DNA of 64,000 nt from Lelliottia nimipressuralis (GCF_004402045.1 NZ_SOMG01000014.1:1-64000), one strand, 5' to 3'; positions 19,175 to 36,932 are shown, counted from the stretch's first letter. Numbers and translations are program-made. Notes: a model not told the origin generated them from the sequence alone.

Positions 19175-19202
19175 TTGAAATCACGGGTGCGCACCGTATA
19201 AT
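19175..19202 (+). promoter_or_regulatory. atp operon promoter
   Basis: TTGAAA (19175-19180) and a perfect TATAAT (19197-19202) are separated by 16 bp, about 90 bases before atpI. This is by far the best sigma-70 match in the region and fits strong constitutive expression of the ATP synthase operon. Confidence 0.82.
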
Positions 19203-19292
19203 TTGACCGCTTTTTGATGCTTGACTCTGAGCCTTAAAGGACGTTTTATACGACACGCGGCATACCTCGAAGGGAGCAGGAGTAAAAACGTG

Positions 19293-20497
<1,205 letters not shown>

Positions 20498-20528
20498 TTT
20501 TTTACCAACACTACTACGTTTTAATTGA

Positions 20529-20803
<275 letters not shown>

Positions 20804-20834
20804 TAAGCCACAGAAATTAAAGAGGTATTGTGCT

Positions 20835-21305
20835 GTGAACATGAACGCAACAATCCTCGGCCAGGCCATCGCGTTTATTCTCTTTGTCTGGTTCTGCATG
20901 AAGTATGTATGGCCGCCTTTAATGGCTGCCATCGAAAAACGTCAGAAAGAAATTGCTGACGGTCTGGCTTCTGCAGAACGCGCTAAGAAAGATTTGGACC
21001 TTGCACAGGCCAACGCGACAGACCAGCTGAAAAAAGCGAAAGCGGAAGCTCAGGTAATCATTGAACAGGCTAACAAACGCCGTTCTCAGATCCTGGACGA
21101 AGCCAAAGCTGAAGCAGAACAGGAACGTACTAAGATCGTGACACAAGCTCAGGCTGAAATTGATGCAGAGCGTAAACGTGCCCGTGAAGAACTGCGTAAG
21201 CAGGTTGCGATTCTGGCTGTTGCTGGCGCCGAGAAGATCATCGAACGTTCCGTGGATGAAGCTGCTAACAGCGACATCGTGGACAAACTTGTCGCTGAAC
21301 TGTAA
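20835..21305 (+). CDS. atpF: ATP synthase F0 subunit b
   Basis: A 156-residue stator subunit with one N-terminal membrane helix (about residues 5-25). A long charged coiled coil follows (about 30-125), and a C-terminal part binds the delta subunit. It starts at GTG 20835 as in E. coli. Confidence 0.97.
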   Translation: MNMNATILGQAIAFILFVWFCMKYVWPPLMAAIEKRQKEIADGLASAERAKKDLDLAQANATDQLKKAKAEAQVIIEQANKRRSQILDEAKAEAEQERTKIVTQAQAEIDAERKRAREELRKQVAILAVAGAEKIIERSVDEAANSDIVDKLVAEL

Positions 21306-21319
21306 GGAGGGAGGGGCTG

Positions 21320-21853
21320 ATGTCTGAATTTGTTACGGTAGCTCGCCCCTACGCCAAAGCAGCTTTTGACTTTGCTGTCGAACACCAAAATGTCGATCGC
21401 TGGCAGGATATGCTGGCGTTTGCCGCTGAGGTGACGAAAAACGAACAAATGGCTGAGTTGCTGTCTGGTGCTTTAGCGCCTGATACCCTCGCCGCGTCGT
21501 TTATCGCCGTGTGCGGAGAGCAACTGGATGCCAATGGCCAGAACCTGATTAAGGTCATGGCTGAAAATGGTCGTCTGCGTGTGCTCCCGGATGTTCTCGA
21601 GCAGTTTGAGCACTTACGTGCGCTGAGTGAAGCTACTGCCGAAGTCGAAGTGACTTCTGCAACTGAACTGAGTAATGAACAGCTTGCGAAAATCACCGCC
21701 GCGATGGAAAAACGTCTGTCACGCAAAGTTAAGCTGAATTGCAAAATCGATAAGTCTGTAATGGCAGGCGTAATCATCCGTTCGGGTGATATGGTCATTG
21801 ATGGCAGCGTACGCGGCCGTCTTGAACGCCTTGCAGACGTCTTGCAGTCTTAA
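21320..21853 (+). CDS. atpH: ATP synthase F1 subunit delta
   Basis: A 177-residue F1 stator subunit linking the alpha3beta3 head to subunit b. The N-terminal six-helix domain (about 1-105) starts [15 protein letters not shown]. The C-terminal part has the family GGVIIRSGD-like motif ([20 protein letters not shown]). GGAGG at 21307-21311 is a good ribosome site. Confidence 0.97.
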   Translation: MSEFVTVARPYAKAAFDFAVEHQNVDRWQDMLAFAAEVTKNEQMAELLSGALAPDTLAASFIAVCGEQLDANGQNLIKVMAENGRLRVLPDVLEQFEHLRALSEATAEVEVTSATELSNEQLAKITAAMEKRLSRKVKLNCKIDKSVMAGVIIRSGDMVIDGSVRGRLERLADVLQS

Positions 21854-21865
21854 GGGGACTGGAGC

Positions 21866-23407
21866 ATGCAACTGAATTCCACCGAAATCAGCGAACTGAT
21901 CAAGCAGCGCATTGCTCAGTTCAATGTTGTGAGTGAAGCTCACAATGAAGGTACTATTGTTTCTGTAAGTGACGGTGTTATCCGCATCCACGGCCTGGCC
22001 GATTGTATGCAGGGTGAGATGATTTCCCTGCCGGGTAACCGTTACGCTATCGCACTGAACCTGGAGCGCGACTCCGTAGGTGCAGTTGTGATGGGTCCAT
22101 ACGCTGACCTCGCCGAAGGCATGAAGGTTAAGTGTACTGGCCGTATTCTGGAAGTGCCGGTTGGCCGTGGCCTGCTGGGTCGCGTTGTTAACACCCTGGG
22201 TGCGCCAATCGACGGTAAAGGTCCGGTTGAGCACGATGGCTTCTCCCCAATCGAAGTTATCGCACCAGGCGTTATCGACCGTCAGTCCGTAGATCAGCCT
22301 GTTCAGACAGGTTATAAGTCCGTTGATGCCATGATCCCAATCGGTCGTGGTCAGCGTGAACTGATCATCGGTGACCGTCAGACCGGTAAAACCGCAATGG
22401 CTATCGACGCCATCATCAACCAGCGTGACTCCGGTATCAAATGTGTGTACGTGGCCATCGGCCAGAAAGCGTCCACCATTTCTAACGTGGTTCGTAAACT
22501 GGAAGAGCACGGTGCACTGTCTAACACCATCGTTGTGGTAGCAACTGCTTCTGAATCTGCTGCACTGCAATACCTGGCTCCATACGCCGGTTGCGCAATG
22601 GGCGAATACTTCCGTGACCGCGGTGAAGATGCGCTGATCGTATACGATGACCTGTCTAAACAGGCTGTTGCTTATCGTCAGGTTTCCCTGCTGCTCCGTC
22701 GTCCACCAGGACGTGAAGCATTCCCAGGCGACGTATTCTACCTCCACTCTCGTCTGCTGGAGCGTGCATCCCGCGTTAACGCGGAATACGTCGAGAACTT
22801 CACCAAAGGTGAAGTGAAGGGCAAAACCGGTTCTCTGACTGCTCTGCCAATCATCGAAACCCAGGCGGGTGACGTTTCTGCGTTCGTTCCGACCAACGTA
22901 ATCTCTATTACCGATGGTCAGATCTTCCTGGAAACCAACCTGTTTAACTCCGGTATTCGTCCGGCAGTTAACCCAGGTATCTCCGTATCCCGTGTGGGTG
23001 GTGCCGCTCAGACCAAGATCATCAAGAAACTGTCCGGTGGTATCCGTACCGCGCTGGCACAGTATCGTGAACTGGCTGCGTTCTCTCAGTTCGCATCCGA
23101 TCTGGACGAAGCAACCCGTAAACAGCTGAGCCACGGTCAGAAAGTGACCGAGCTGCTGAAGCAGAAACAGTACGCTCCAATGTCTGTTGCTCAGCAGGGC
23201 CTGGTGCTGTTCGCGGCTGAACGCGGTTACCTCGAAGATGTGGAACTGGCGAAAATCGGTAGCTTCGAAGCCGCTCTGTTGGCTTACGTCGACCGTGATC
23301 ACGCTCCGCTGATGCAAGAGATCAACCAGACCGGTGGCTATAACGACGAAATCGAAGGCAAGCTGAAAGCTATCCTCGATTCCTTCAAAGCAACCCAGTC
23401 CTGGTAA
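21866..23407 (+). CDS. atpA: ATP synthase F1 subunit alpha
   Basis: A 513-residue non-catalytic nucleotide-binding subunit of the F1 hexamer. Walker A GDRQTGKT is at residues 169-176 and the PSI/VGGAAQ signature region ([16 protein letters not shown]) is present. The length equals E. coli AtpA. Codon use is strongly biased, as expected for a highly expressed gene. That bias creates a 644-codon antisense frame over it, which I treat as an artefact. Confidence 0.98.
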   Translation: MQLNSTEISELIKQRIAQFNVVSEAHNEGTIVSVSDGVIRIHGLADCMQGEMISLPGNRYAIALNLERDSVGAVVMGPYADLAEGMKVKCTGRILEVPVGRGLLGRVVNTLGAPIDGKGPVEHDGFSPIEVIAPGVIDRQSVDQPVQTGYKSVDAMIPIGRGQRELIIGDRQTGKTAMAIDAIINQRDSGIKCVYVAIGQKASTISNVVRKLEEHGALSNTIVVVATASESAALQYLAPYAGCAMGEYFRDRGEDALIVYDDLSKQAVAYRQVSLLLRRPPGREAFPGDVFYLHSRLLERASRVNAEYVENFTKGEVKGKTGSLTALPIIETQAGDVSAFVPTNVISITDGQIFLETNLFNSGIRPAVNPGISVSRVGGAAQTKIIKKLSGGIRTALAQYRELAAFSQFASDLDEATRKQLSHGQKVTELLKQKQYAPMSVAQQGLVLFAAERGYLEDVELAKIGSFEAALLAYVDRDHAPLMQEINQTGGYNDEIEGKLKAILDSFKATQSW

Positions 23408-23458
23408 TCGTCCGGGGGCTTGTCTCACGACAAGCCGCCTGGCATTGAGGAGAAGCTC

Positions 23459-25731
<2,273 letters not shown>

Positions 25732-25751
25732 CGCCTTAATCGGAGGGTGAT

Positions 25752-26171
25752 ATGGCAATGACTTACCACCTGGACGTCGTCAGCGCAGAGCAACAAATGT
25801 TCTCTGGTCTGGTCGAGAAAATCCAGGTAACGGGTAGTGAAGGTGAACTGGGTATCTTCCCGGGTCACGCACCGCTGCTCACCGCCATTAAGCCTGGTAT
25901 GATCCGCATCGTTAAACAGTTCGGTCACGAAGAGTTTATCTATCTGTCCGGCGGCATTCTTGAAGTGCAGCCTGGCAGTGTGACCGTTCTGGCCGATACC
26001 GCTATTCGTGGCCAGGATCTCGACGAAGCGCGAGCCCTGGAATCGAAGCGTAAGGCTGAAGAGCACATTAGCAGCTCTCATGGTGACGTGGATTACGCTC
26101 AGGCGTCTGCGGAGCTGGCCAAAGCGATCGCGAAACTGCGCGTTATCGAGTTGACCAAAAAAGCGATGTAA
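25752..26171 (+). CDS. atpC: ATP synthase F1 subunit epsilon
   Basis: A 139-residue rotor subunit and intrinsic inhibitor. An N-terminal beta-sandwich (about 1-85) is followed by a two-helix C-terminal domain rich in Ala and Lys (about 90-139). GGAGG at 25742-25746 is a strong ribosome site. It is the last gene of the atp operon, followed at once by a terminator. Confidence 0.97.
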   Translation: MAMTYHLDVVSAEQQMFSGLVEKIQVTGSEGELGIFPGHAPLLTAIKPGMIRIVKQFGHEEFIYLSGGILEVQPGSVTVLADTAIRGQDLDEARALESKRKAEEHISSSHGDVDYAQASAELAKAIAKLRVIELTKKAM

Positions 26172-26190
26172 CACCGGCTTGAAAAGCACA

Positions 26191-26225
26191 AAAGCCAGTC
26201 TGGATACCAGGCTGGCTTTTTTTTT
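26191..26225 (+). terminator. Rho-independent terminator of the atp operon
   Basis: AAAGCCAG (26191-26198) pairs with CTGGCTTT (26212-26219), extended inside by CTGG/CCAG, and is followed by a run of T to 26225. It lies 20 bases after the atpC stop. Confidence 0.93.
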
Positions 26226-26309
26226 ATGTCTTAATTCATGATGAAAAAGATGTAGAATTTTAGGCATCAAACGTTTTTACTTCTCACTCAAACTACCGTC
26301 AGGATGCGT

Positions 26310-27680
26310 ATGTCAAACAGAGCGATGAGCGTGGTGATCCTTGCCGCAGGCAAAGGTACCCGCATGTATTCCGATCTGCCTAAAGTGCTTCACACGCTGG
26401 CAGGAAAGCCAATGGTGCAGCATGTCATTGATGCCGCTAATGAATTGGGTGCCCATCAGGTTCACCTGGTCTACGGCCACGGCGGCGATCTGCTTAAAAA
26501 GACGCTGGGCGATGACAAACTCAACTGGGTACTTCAGGCTGAACAGCTGGGTACTGGCCATGCAATGCAGCAGGCAGCGCCATTCTTTGCGGATGACGAA
26601 GACATTCTGATGCTCTACGGCGACGTCCCGCTGATTTCCATCGATACGCTGACCCGCCTGCGTGAAGCTAAACCGCAGGGTGGCATCGGTTTGTTAACCG
26701 TCGTGCTGGACGATCCTACCGGTTATGGCCGAATCACCCGTGAAAACGGCAACGTAACGGGAATTGTTGAACACAAAGATGCCAGCGACGAACAGCGTCA
26801 GATTCAGGAAATCAACACCGGTATCCTGATTGCGAATGGCGCGGACATGAAGCGCTGGTTGTCGAAACTCAACAACAACAACGCGCAGGGTGAGTACTAC
26901 ATCACCGACATCATTGCGATGGCGTACCAGGAAGGGCGTGAGATTGCGGCAGTGCATCCGGCGCGTATCAGCGAAACTGAAGGGGTGAATAACCGTCTTC
27001 AGCTCTCCCGCCTGGAGCGCGTTTATCAGTCCGAACAGGCTGAAAAACTGCTTCTGGCTGGCGTGATGCTGCGCGATCCGGCACGTTTCGATCTGCGTGG
27101 CTCGTTATCTCACGGGCGTGACGTTGAAATTGATACTAACGTTATCTTCGAAGGTAACGTCACGCTGGGCAATCGCGTCAAAATTGGTACCGGCTGCGTG
27201 ATTAAAAACAGCATCATCGGTGACGATTGCGAAATCAGCCCATACAGCGTGGTAGAAGATGCCCGTCTGGACGCGGCTTGTACTATCGGTCCGTTTGCGC
27301 GTCTGCGCCCGGGTGCTGAGCTGCTGGAAGGTGCTCACGTGGGTAACTTCGTTGAGATGAAAAAAGCGCGTCTGGGTAAAGGTTCCAAAGCGGGCCATTT
27401 AACCTATCTGGGCGATGCGGAAATTGGCGACAACGTGAATATTGGTGCAGGGACCATTACCTGTAACTATGACGGCGCGAATAAGTTTAAAACCATCATC
27501 GGCGATGATGTGTTCGTCGGTTCCGACACGCAGCTGGTGGCGCCTGTTACCGTGGGTAGCGGCGTAACGATTGCCGCCGGGACGACGGTGACACGTGACG
27601 TAGCGGATAACGAGCTGGTATTAAGCCGTGTGCCGCAGGTCAGCAAGCAGGGCTGGAAACGCCCGGTGAAGAAAAAGTAA
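26310..27680 (+). CDS. glmU: Bifunctional GlcNAc-1-P uridyltransferase / glucosamine-1-P acetyltransferase GlmU
   Basis: A 456-residue cytoplasmic enzyme making UDP-GlcNAc, the precursor of peptidoglycan and LPS. The N-terminal uridyltransferase domain (about 1-227) has the nucleotide loop LAAGKGTRM. The C-terminal left-handed beta-helix (about 252-440) contains repeated hexapeptides ([24 protein letters not shown]) and acetylates GlcN-1-P. ATG 26310 is preferred because AGGA at 26301-26304 fits it; ATG 26304 is in frame but has no ribosome site. Confidence 0.96.
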   Translation: MSNRAMSVVILAAGKGTRMYSDLPKVLHTLAGKPMVQHVIDAANELGAHQVHLVYGHGGDLLKKTLGDDKLNWVLQAEQLGTGHAMQQAAPFFADDEDILMLYGDVPLISIDTLTRLREAKPQGGIGLLTVVLDDPTGYGRITRENGNVTGIVEHKDASDEQRQIQEINTGILIANGADMKRWLSKLNNNNAQGEYYITDIIAMAYQEGREIAAVHPARISETEGVNNRLQLSRLERVYQSEQAEKLLLAGVMLRDPARFDLRGSLSHGRDVEIDTNVIFEGNVTLGNRVKIGTGCVIKNSIIGDDCEISPYSVVEDARLDAACTIGPFARLRPGAELLEGAHVGNFVEMKKARLGKGSKAGHLTYLGDAEIGDNVNIGAGTITCNYDGANKFKTIIGDDVFVGSDTQLVAPVTVGSGVTIAAGTTVTRDVADNELVLSRVPQVSKQGWKRPVKKK

Positions 27681-27686
27681 TAACAA

Positions 27687-27754
27687 GGCGGGTGGCGCTA
27701 CGCTTACCCGCCCTACGATTGAGTAGGCCTGATAAGGCATAGCCGTCATCAGGC
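27687..27754. repeat. Paired REP elements between glmU and glmS
   Basis: GGCGGGT/ACCCGCC (27687-27712) is followed by GCCTGAT/ATCAGGC (27727-27754), with CTAC/GTAG junctions. This is a BIME-like pair. In E. coli the glmUS transcript is cleaved by RNase E near the glmU stop; these hairpins would then cap the glmU fragment. Confidence 0.82.
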
Positions 27755-27905
27755 AAACCCGGGAGAGGAGATAAATATATATCTCCCCCCACAAGCAGTA
27801 CCCATAAAAATAACCCCACTCTCTACAAGGCTCGGGGCGCCCGGAAAGGGCAAATACAGGTCAGCGACAACGCAGGCATAATGCCTAAATTCGGAATCTA
27901 AAATT
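27755..27905 (+). promoter_or_regulatory. glmS 5' leader, likely GlmZ-controlled
   Basis: The 225-base glmU-glmS gap after the REP pair ends in GGAATCTAAAATT before the ATG. A small stem AGGCA-TAA-TGCCT is at 27874-27886, close to the E. coli glmS leader. In E. coli the sRNA GlmZ with Hfq pairs here to expose the ribosome site. That this leader works the same way is inference from similarity. Confidence 0.6.
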
Positions 27906-29735
27906 ATGTGTGGAATTGTTGGCGCAGTTGCGCAGCGTGATATTGCTGAAATCCTTCTCGAAGGTTTACGTCGTCTGGAATACCGTGGTTACGACTCTGC
28001 CGGTCTGGCTGTCGTCGATGCAGAAGGTCATATGACCCGTCTGCGTCGTCTCGGTAAAGTGCAGATGCTGGCCCAGGCCGCGGAAGAACATCCGCTGCAC
28101 GGTGGTACCGGTATTGCGCACACCCGCTGGGCGACGCACGGCGAACCGTCTGAAGGCAACGCGCACCCGCATGTGTCTGAACACATCGTGGTGGTACATA
28201 ACGGCATTATCGAAAACCACGAACCGCTGCGCGAAGAACTGAAAGCGCGCGGCTACACCTTCGTCTCTGAAACTGACACCGAAGTGATTGCTCACCTGGT
28301 TCACTGGGAGCTGGAGCAGGGCGGTACACTGCGTGATGCAGTGCTGCGTACTATCCCTCAGTTGCGCGGTGCGTACGGTACGGTGATCATGGATTCCCGC
28401 GATCCGTCTACGCTGCTGGCGGCACGTTCCGGTAGCCCGATGGTTATCGGTCTGGGCATGGGTGAAAACTTTATCGCCTCTGACCAGTTGGCCCTCCTGC
28501 CGGTTACCCGTCGCTTTATCTTCCTCGAAGAGGGTGATATCGCTGAAGTGACTCGTCGCAGCGTGACCGTATTCGATACCAAAGGCGAGCAGGTGAAACG
28601 TCAGGAGATCGAATCTAACCTGCAGTACGACGCGGGCGACAAAGGCGCTTACCGTCACTACATGCAGAAAGAGATTTACGAGCAGCCAAACGCCATCAAA
28701 AACACCCTTACCGGGCGCATCAGCCATGGTGAAGTGGACCTGAGCGAACTGGGCGCAAACGCGAACGAACTGCTCGGCAAGGTTGAGCATATTCAGATCG
28801 TGGCCTGCGGCACCTCCTACAACTCCGGTATGGTCTCTCGCTACTGGTTTGAATCCCTGGCGGGCGTGCCGTGTGATGTGGAAATCGCGTCTGAATTCCG
28901 CTATCGCAAATCTGCGGTGCGTCGTAACAGCCTGATGATCACCCTTTCCCAGTCCGGCGAAACGGCGGATACCCTGGCAGCGCTGCGTCTCTCTAAAGAG
29001 CTGGGTTACCTGGGCTCTCTGGCCATCTGTAACGTCCCGGGTTCATCGCTGGTGCGTGAGTCCGATCTGGCGCTGATGACCAAAGCGGGCACCGAAATCG
29101 GCGTGGCCTCCACCAAAGCGTTTACCACTCAGCTGACCGTTCTGCTGATGCTGGTGGCGAAGCTGGCGCGTCTGAAAGGCGAAGATGCTTCCGTTGAGCA
29201 TGACATCGTTCATGGTCTGCAGGCGTTGCCGAGCCGTATTGAGCAGATGCTGTCTCAGGACAAACGCATTGAAGCGCTGGCGGAAGATTTCTCTGACAAG
29301 CATCACGCCCTGTTCCTGGGTCGTGGCGATCAGTATCCGATTGCGCTGGAAGGCGCGCTGAAGCTGAAAGAGATTTCCTACATTCACGCTGAAGCCTATG
29401 CGGCAGGCGAGCTGAAACACGGCCCGCTGGCGCTGATTGACGCGGATATGCCGGTCATCGTTGTGGCTCCTAACAACGAACTGCTGGAAAAACTGAAATC
29501 TAATATCGAAGAAGTACGCGCCCGCGGTGGCGTCCTGTACGTCTTCGCCGACAAAGATGCCGGTTTTGTCAGCAACGACAACATGCACATCATCGAGATG
29601 CCGCATGTGGAAGAGGTGATTGCACCAATCTTCTACACCGTTCCGCTGCAGTTGCTGGCCTATCACGTTGCGCTGATCAAAGGCACCGACGTTGATCAGC
29701 CGCGTAACCTGGCGAAATCGGTTACCGTAGAATAA
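27906..29735 (+). CDS. glmS: Glutamine-fructose-6-phosphate aminotransferase GlmS
   Basis: A 609-residue enzyme making glucosamine 6-phosphate from fructose 6-phosphate and glutamine, the first step toward UDP-GlcNAc. The N-terminal Ntn glutaminase has Cys2 as nucleophile (MCGIVGAV). Two SIS isomerase domains (about 285-425 and 455-595) follow; the C-terminus NLAKSVTVE is conserved. It acts upstream of GlmU, encoded just before it. Confidence 0.97.
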   Translation: MCGIVGAVAQRDIAEILLEGLRRLEYRGYDSAGLAVVDAEGHMTRLRRLGKVQMLAQAAEEHPLHGGTGIAHTRWATHGEPSEGNAHPHVSEHIVVVHNGIIENHEPLREELKARGYTFVSETDTEVIAHLVHWELEQGGTLRDAVLRTIPQLRGAYGTVIMDSRDPSTLLAARSGSPMVIGLGMGENFIASDQLALLPVTRRFIFLEEGDIAEVTRRSVTVFDTKGEQVKRQEIESNLQYDAGDKGAYRHYMQKEIYEQPNAIKNTLTGRISHGEVDLSELGANANELLGKVEHIQIVACGTSYNSGMVSRYWFESLAGVPCDVEIASEFRYRKSAVRRNSLMITLSQSGETADTLAALRLSKELGYLGSLAICNVPGSSLVRESDLALMTKAGTEIGVASTKAFTTQLTVLLMLVAKLARLKGEDASVEHDIVHGLQALPSRIEQMLSQDKRIEALAEDFSDKHHALFLGRGDQYPIALEGALKLKEISYIHAEAYAAGELKHGPLALIDADMPVIVVAPNNELLEKLKSNIEEVRARGGVLYVFADKDAGFVSNDNMHIIEMPHVEEVIAPIFYTVPLQLLAYHVALIKGTDVDQPRNLAKSVTVE

Positions 29736-29742
29736 TCCCTTC

Positions 29743-29770
29743 AGGCTCCGCCTTCGGGTGGAGCTTTTTT
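29743..29770 (+). terminator. Rho-independent terminator of glmUS
   Basis: GCTCCGCC (29745-29752), loop TTCG, GGTGGAGC (29757-29764), then six T. The UUCG tetraloop closed by C-G makes it very stable. It begins 10 bases after the glmS stop. Confidence 0.94.
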
Positions 29771-29949
29771 ATCCCGCCCGGTTTGTTTTTAATCAATCCT
29801 TTCTCGTTTTTAATAATGACAATTTGTCATCTTCAGCTACTTTTTTCAGTGTCACATAAAGAAAATATTTCTGAAAAAGTCTTGTCATAAAAGTGGCTAA
29901 CACGATGAAAAATAAGCATTGTTTTGCTGTTTTTTAAGTGAAATTTTCG

Positions 29950-29989
29950 TTGTCATAAAACTGTCATAATTCGTACATTTATCTGTCAC
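29950..29989 (+). promoter_or_regulatory. Two tandem Pho boxes upstream of pstS
   Basis: Box 1 TTGTCATAAAACTGTCAT (29950-29967) and box 2 CGTACATTTATCTGTCAC (29972-29989) are 22 bp apart, two helical turns. Each consists of two 7-base TGTCA-like repeats spaced by 4. They match the PhoB consensus CTGTCATAWAWCTGTCAY. A TATTTT hexamer at 30000-30005 is a plausible -10, with the Pho box replacing the -35. Further TGTCA half-sites occur at 29825-29830 and 29883-29888. Confidence 0.9.
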
Positions 29990-30023
29990 CTGTTTGTCCT
30001 ATTTTGCTCATCGTAGCCACTAA

Positions 30024-31097
<1,074 letters not shown>

Positions 31098-31117
31098 TTT
31101 AGCATTCTGACGAAAAT

Positions 31118-31189
31118 GGCGGGTGGCGCTTACGCTTACCCGCCCTACGGTTCCGACTGTAGGCCGGGTAAGCGTAAGCGCCACCCGGC
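31118..31189. repeat. Paired REP elements between pstS and pstC
   Basis: GGCGGGT/ACCCGCC (31118-31144) and GCCGGGT/ACCCGGC (31163-31189), with CTAC and GTAGG between, fill most of the 126-bp gap. The position after the binding-protein gene fits a 3' stabiliser that gives more PstS than membrane subunits. Confidence 0.85.
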
Positions 31190-31220
31190 GATTTCGTAAA
31201 CGCGTTTAACAGAAGAGTAA

Positions 31221-33073
<1,853 letters not shown>

Positions 33074-33108
33074 TTTTTTACGGCGCGGCAGTTCGCGGCG
33101 CCGAATGA

Positions 33109-33894
<786 letters not shown>

Positions 33895-33920
33895 TTTGCC
33901 TTAGTGCATGTGGAGAAACC

Positions 33921-34646
33921 ATGGACAACCTCAATCTTAATAAACACATTTCAGGCCAGTTCAACGCAGAGCTGGAAAGTATTCGCACGCAGGTGATGAC
34001 CATGGGTGGCATGGTTGAGCAGCAGCTTTCTGATGCGATCACGGCGATGCACAACCAGGACAGCGAGCTGGCGAAGCGCGTCATTGAAGGCGACAAAAAC
34101 GTCAACATGATGGAAGTCGCTATCGATGAAGCCTGCGTACGCATTATCGCGAAACGTCAGCCGACGGCGAGCGACCTGCGTCTGGTGATGGCGATCATCA
34201 AAACCATCGCCGAGCTGGAACGTATTGGTGACGTTGCGGATAAAATCTGCCGCACTGCGCTGGAGAAGTTCTCTCAGCAGCATCAGCCGCTGCTGGTGAG
34301 CCTCGAGTCGCTGGGCCGTCACACCGTGCAAATGCTGCACGACGTGCTGGATGCCTTTGCGCGTATGGATCTTGACGAAGCGGTGCGTATCTACCGTGAA
34401 GACAAGAAAGTCGACCAGGAGTATGAAGGAATCGTGCGCCAGCTGATGACCTACATGATGGAAGACTCACGTACCATCCCAAGCGTATTGACGGCCCTGT
34501 TCTGCGCGCGCTCTATCGAGCGTATCGGTGACCGTTGCCAGAACATTTGCGAATACATTTTCTACTTCGTAAAAGGTCAGGACTTCCGTCACGTGGGCGG
34601 CGACGAGCTGGACAAGCTGCTGGCGGGTAAAGATCCGAAAGAGTGA
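33921..34646 (+). CDS. phoU: Phosphate signalling protein PhoU
   Basis: A 241-residue all-helical peripheral protein with two PhoU repeats (about 20-115 and 122-225). Each carries an E-R-I-G-D metal-cluster motif ([12 protein letters not shown] and [12 protein letters not shown]). It couples the Pst transporter to the PhoR kinase and limits phosphate uptake. ATG 33921 has GGAG at 33912-33915; an upstream in-frame ATG at 33891 overlapping pstB is not conserved. Confidence 0.96.
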
Positions 34647-34653
34647 TGTGTGT

Positions 34654-34684
34654 GGCGGGTGGCGCTAGCGCTTACCCGCCCTAC
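34654..34684. repeat. REP element between phoU and yieH
   Basis: GGCGGGT (34654-34660) pairs with ACCCGCC (34674-34680), followed by CTAC. It lies between two convergent genes and could serve both 3' ends. No U-rich terminator is seen here. Confidence 0.82.
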
Positions 34685-34690
34685 GTTAAT

Positions 34691-35356
34691 TTAACGCGTA
34701 ATATTCCAACCGCGAGCCTTCCACAACGCTGGCAATTGCGCCAGATCGGTAAAGGTCGTCACTTTTGGATGATTGATTGGCTTGTTGTGCGGGTCGGCAC
34801 AGAAATAAAACACCTCCATCCCCGCATCAATCCCCGATTGCGCGCCCGCAGACGAGTCATCCACCAGAATGCAGTTTTCTACATTAACGTTCATCGCTTT
34901 CGCCGCATGGAACATCAGCGCCGGATCGGGCTTCCAGCGCTGGATATCGTAGCCGCTGAACAGTTTTTCCGGGAAGTGGTGCAACATCTCAAGCTTACCC
35001 AGCGAGTGCTGCATTTTGCTGACCGGACCGTTGGAGACCACGCAGACAGGCACCGTCATCGCATCCAGTAGCGCATGCGCACCTGCGATAACTTCCAGCT
35101 CAGAGTCGAAGAGGCGTGCAACCTCGGCGCGGTACACCGGTTCCAGATCCGCTTTCGCCAGACTGACACCGTGTTCTTCGTTAATGATGTCAATGATCTC
35201 GTAGAGCTTCACGCCCTTAAAGCGTTTAAACACCTCTTCGAGTTCCAGCGTAATGCCAAACTCCTGGAACATAGTGACATACGCGCGGGAACAAATGACC
35301 TCACTGTCGACCAGCGTACCGTCGCAGTCGAAAAATACCGCTTCAATTTCGGACAT
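34691..35356 (-). CDS. yieH: HAD phosphatase YieH (6-phosphogluconate phosphatase)
   Basis: A 221-residue cytoplasmic HAD-superfamily hydrolase. Motif I FFDCDGTLVDSE lies at residues 8-19 with the nucleophile Asp. The helical cap follows (about 20-85), then motif II VVSNGP and motif III/IV with KPDP and LVDDSSAG. E. coli YieH dephosphorylates 6-phosphogluconate. ATG 35356 (MSEIEAVFFD) is chosen over 35374 by family length. It is divergent from adeP. Confidence 0.93.
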   Translation of the reverse strand: MSEIEAVFFDCDGTLVDSEVICSRAYVTMFQEFGITLELEEVFKRFKGVKLYEIIDIINEEHGVSLAKADLEPVYRAEVARLFDSELEVIAGAHALLDAMTVPVCVVSNGPVSKMQHSLGKLEMLHHFPEKLFSGYDIQRWKPDPALMFHAAKAMNVNVENCILVDDSSAGAQSGIDAGMEVFYFCADPHNKPINHPKVTTFTDLAQLPALWKARGWNITR

Positions 35357-35405
35357 GCCTTTCCCTTTTAACAAGTTTAACGTTTACGTAGGGCTGTTTA
35401 ACGAG

Positions 35406-35421
35406 ACGCAATCGTTGCCGT
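35406..35421. promoter_or_regulatory. Putative PurR operator upstream of adeP
   Basis: ACGCAATCGTTGCCGT matches the PurR consensus ACGCAAACGTTTGCGT at 13 of 16 positions and keeps the central CG. It lies 101 bases upstream of the adeP start. E. coli adeP is a purine base importer gene reported in the PurR regulon. Confidence 0.65.
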
Positions 35422-35521
35422 ATAAGCAAAATCAATGAAAAAAGTATCTCGTAACCGCCACTATTGTCGCATTTTGGTATAGGATAGCGACGAATTTTCC
35501 CTCCTTGTTCGGAAATTGATG

Positions 35522-36859
35522 ATGAGTCAACAACACACTACCCAGACATCTGGTCAGGGTTTGCTTGAGCGCGTGTTCAAACTGCGCGAGCACGGCACAA
35601 CGGCACGCACCGAAGTGATCGCCGGTTTCACCACCTTCCTGACGATGGTTTATATCGTTTTTGTTAACCCTCAAATTCTGGGCGTTGCTGGCATGGACAC
35701 CAGCGCCGTCTTTGTGACCACCTGCCTGATCGCTGCGCTTGGCAGCATTTTGATGGGAGTGTTCGCTAACCTGCCGGTCGCACTGGCGCCAGCAATGGGC
35801 CTGAATGCGTTCTTCGCGTTCGTGGTTGTTCAGGCGATGGGGCTGCCGTGGCAAGTCGGTATGGGCGCTATCTTCTGGGGCGCGGTTGGCCTGCTGCTGC
35901 TGACCATTTTCCGCGTGCGTTACTGGATGATTGCGAACATTCCTGTCAGCCTGCGCGTGGGCATCACCAGCGGTATTGGTCTGTTCATCGGTATGATGGG
36001 GCTGAAAAACGCCGGTGTAATCGTGGCGAACCCGGATACGCTGGTGAGCATCGGTCACCTGACCTCTCATAACGTGCTGCTGGGCGTGCTGGGCTTCTTT
36101 ATCATCGCGATCCTGGCTTCCCGTAATATTCACGCGGCTGTTCTGGTGTCCATCGTGGTCACCACCCTGCTGGGCTGGATGCTGGGTGACGTTCACTACA
36201 ACGGTATCGTCTCCGCGCCACCGAGCGTCTCTACCGTCATTGGCCACGTTGATCTGGCGGGTTCCCTGAACCTGGGCCTGGCGGGCGTGATTTTCTCCTT
36301 CATGCTGGTCAACCTGTTTGACTCCTCCGGTACGCTGATTGGCGTGACCGACAAAGCGGGTCTGGCGGATGAGAAAGGCAAATTCCCACGCATGAAGCAG
36401 GCGCTGTTTGTGGATAGCGTCTCCTCTGTGGCGGGCTCTTTCATCGGAACCTCTTCTGTTACCGCTTACATTGAATCCTCTTCCGGGGTTTCCGTGGGCG
36501 GCCGTACCGGCCTGACGGCGGTAGTCGTGGGGATTCTGTTCCTGCTGGTGATCTTCCTCTCTCCGTTGGCGGGCATGGTTCCACCGTATGCGGCAGCGGG
36601 CGCGCTGATCTATGTGGGTGTGCTGATGACCTCCAGCCTGTCACGCGTGAAGTGGGATGATTTAACCGAAGCGGTGCCGGCGTTTATTACCGCCGTGATG
36701 ATGCCGTTCAGCTTCTCGATTACCGAAGGTATCGCGCTGGGCTTTATCTCTTACTGCGTAATGAAGATCGGCACCGGTCGCTTCCGCGACCTCAGCCCAT
36801 GCGTGATTGTTGTGGCGCTGCTGTTTGTGCTGAAGATTGTGTTTATTGATGCGAAATAA
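35522..36859 (+). CDS. adeP: Adenine permease AdeP (NCS2/AzgA type)
   Basis: A 445-residue inner-membrane purine:H+ symporter with about 13 hydrophobic segments. NCS2/AzgA landmarks are ALAPAMGLNAFFAF near residue 85 and the TSSVTAYIESSSGVSVGGRTG segment around residue 315. Three start codons lie in a row (TTG 35516, ATG 35519, ATG 35522); the last gives the E. coli length. A PurR-like box lies upstream. Confidence 0.95.
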   Translation: MSQQHTTQTSGQGLLERVFKLREHGTTARTEVIAGFTTFLTMVYIVFVNPQILGVAGMDTSAVFVTTCLIAALGSILMGVFANLPVALAPAMGLNAFFAFVVVQAMGLPWQVGMGAIFWGAVGLLLLTIFRVRYWMIANIPVSLRVGITSGIGLFIGMMGLKNAGVIVANPDTLVSIGHLTSHNVLLGVLGFFIIAILASRNIHAAVLVSIVVTTLLGWMLGDVHYNGIVSAPPSVSTVIGHVDLAGSLNLGLAGVIFSFMLVNLFDSSGTLIGVTDKAGLADEKGKFPRMKQALFVDSVSSVAGSFIGTSSVTAYIESSSGVSVGGRTGLTAVVVGILFLLVIFLSPLAGMVPPYAAAGALIYVGVLMTSSLSRVKWDDLTEAVPAFITAVMMPFSFSITEGIALGFISYCVMKIGTGRFRDLSPCVIVVALLFVLKIVFIDAK

Positions 36860-36864
36860 ACAGC

Positions 36865-36891
36865 AAGCCCTTTTCGAAGAAAAGGGCTTTA
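36865..36891 (+). terminator. Stem-loop terminator after adeP
   Basis: AAGCCCTTTTC (36865-36875) pairs perfectly with GAAAAGGGCTT (36879-36889). The U-run is short (TTTAGTGTTT). It begins 5 bases after the adeP stop. Confidence 0.78.
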
Positions 36892-36900
36892 GTGTTTGCA

Positions 36901-36932
36901 CCCTCTCCCGTGGGAGAGGGCTGGGGTGAGGG
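36901..36932. repeat. C/G-rich palindromic intergenic repeat
   Basis: CCCTCTCCC (36901-36909) and GGGAGAGGG (36912-36920) form a tight stem, followed by CTGGGGTGAGGG. The motif resembles a dispersed intergenic palindrome seen in several enterobacterial genomes, but I see only one copy in this window. It lies between the convergent adeP and chrR genes. Confidence 0.6.
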
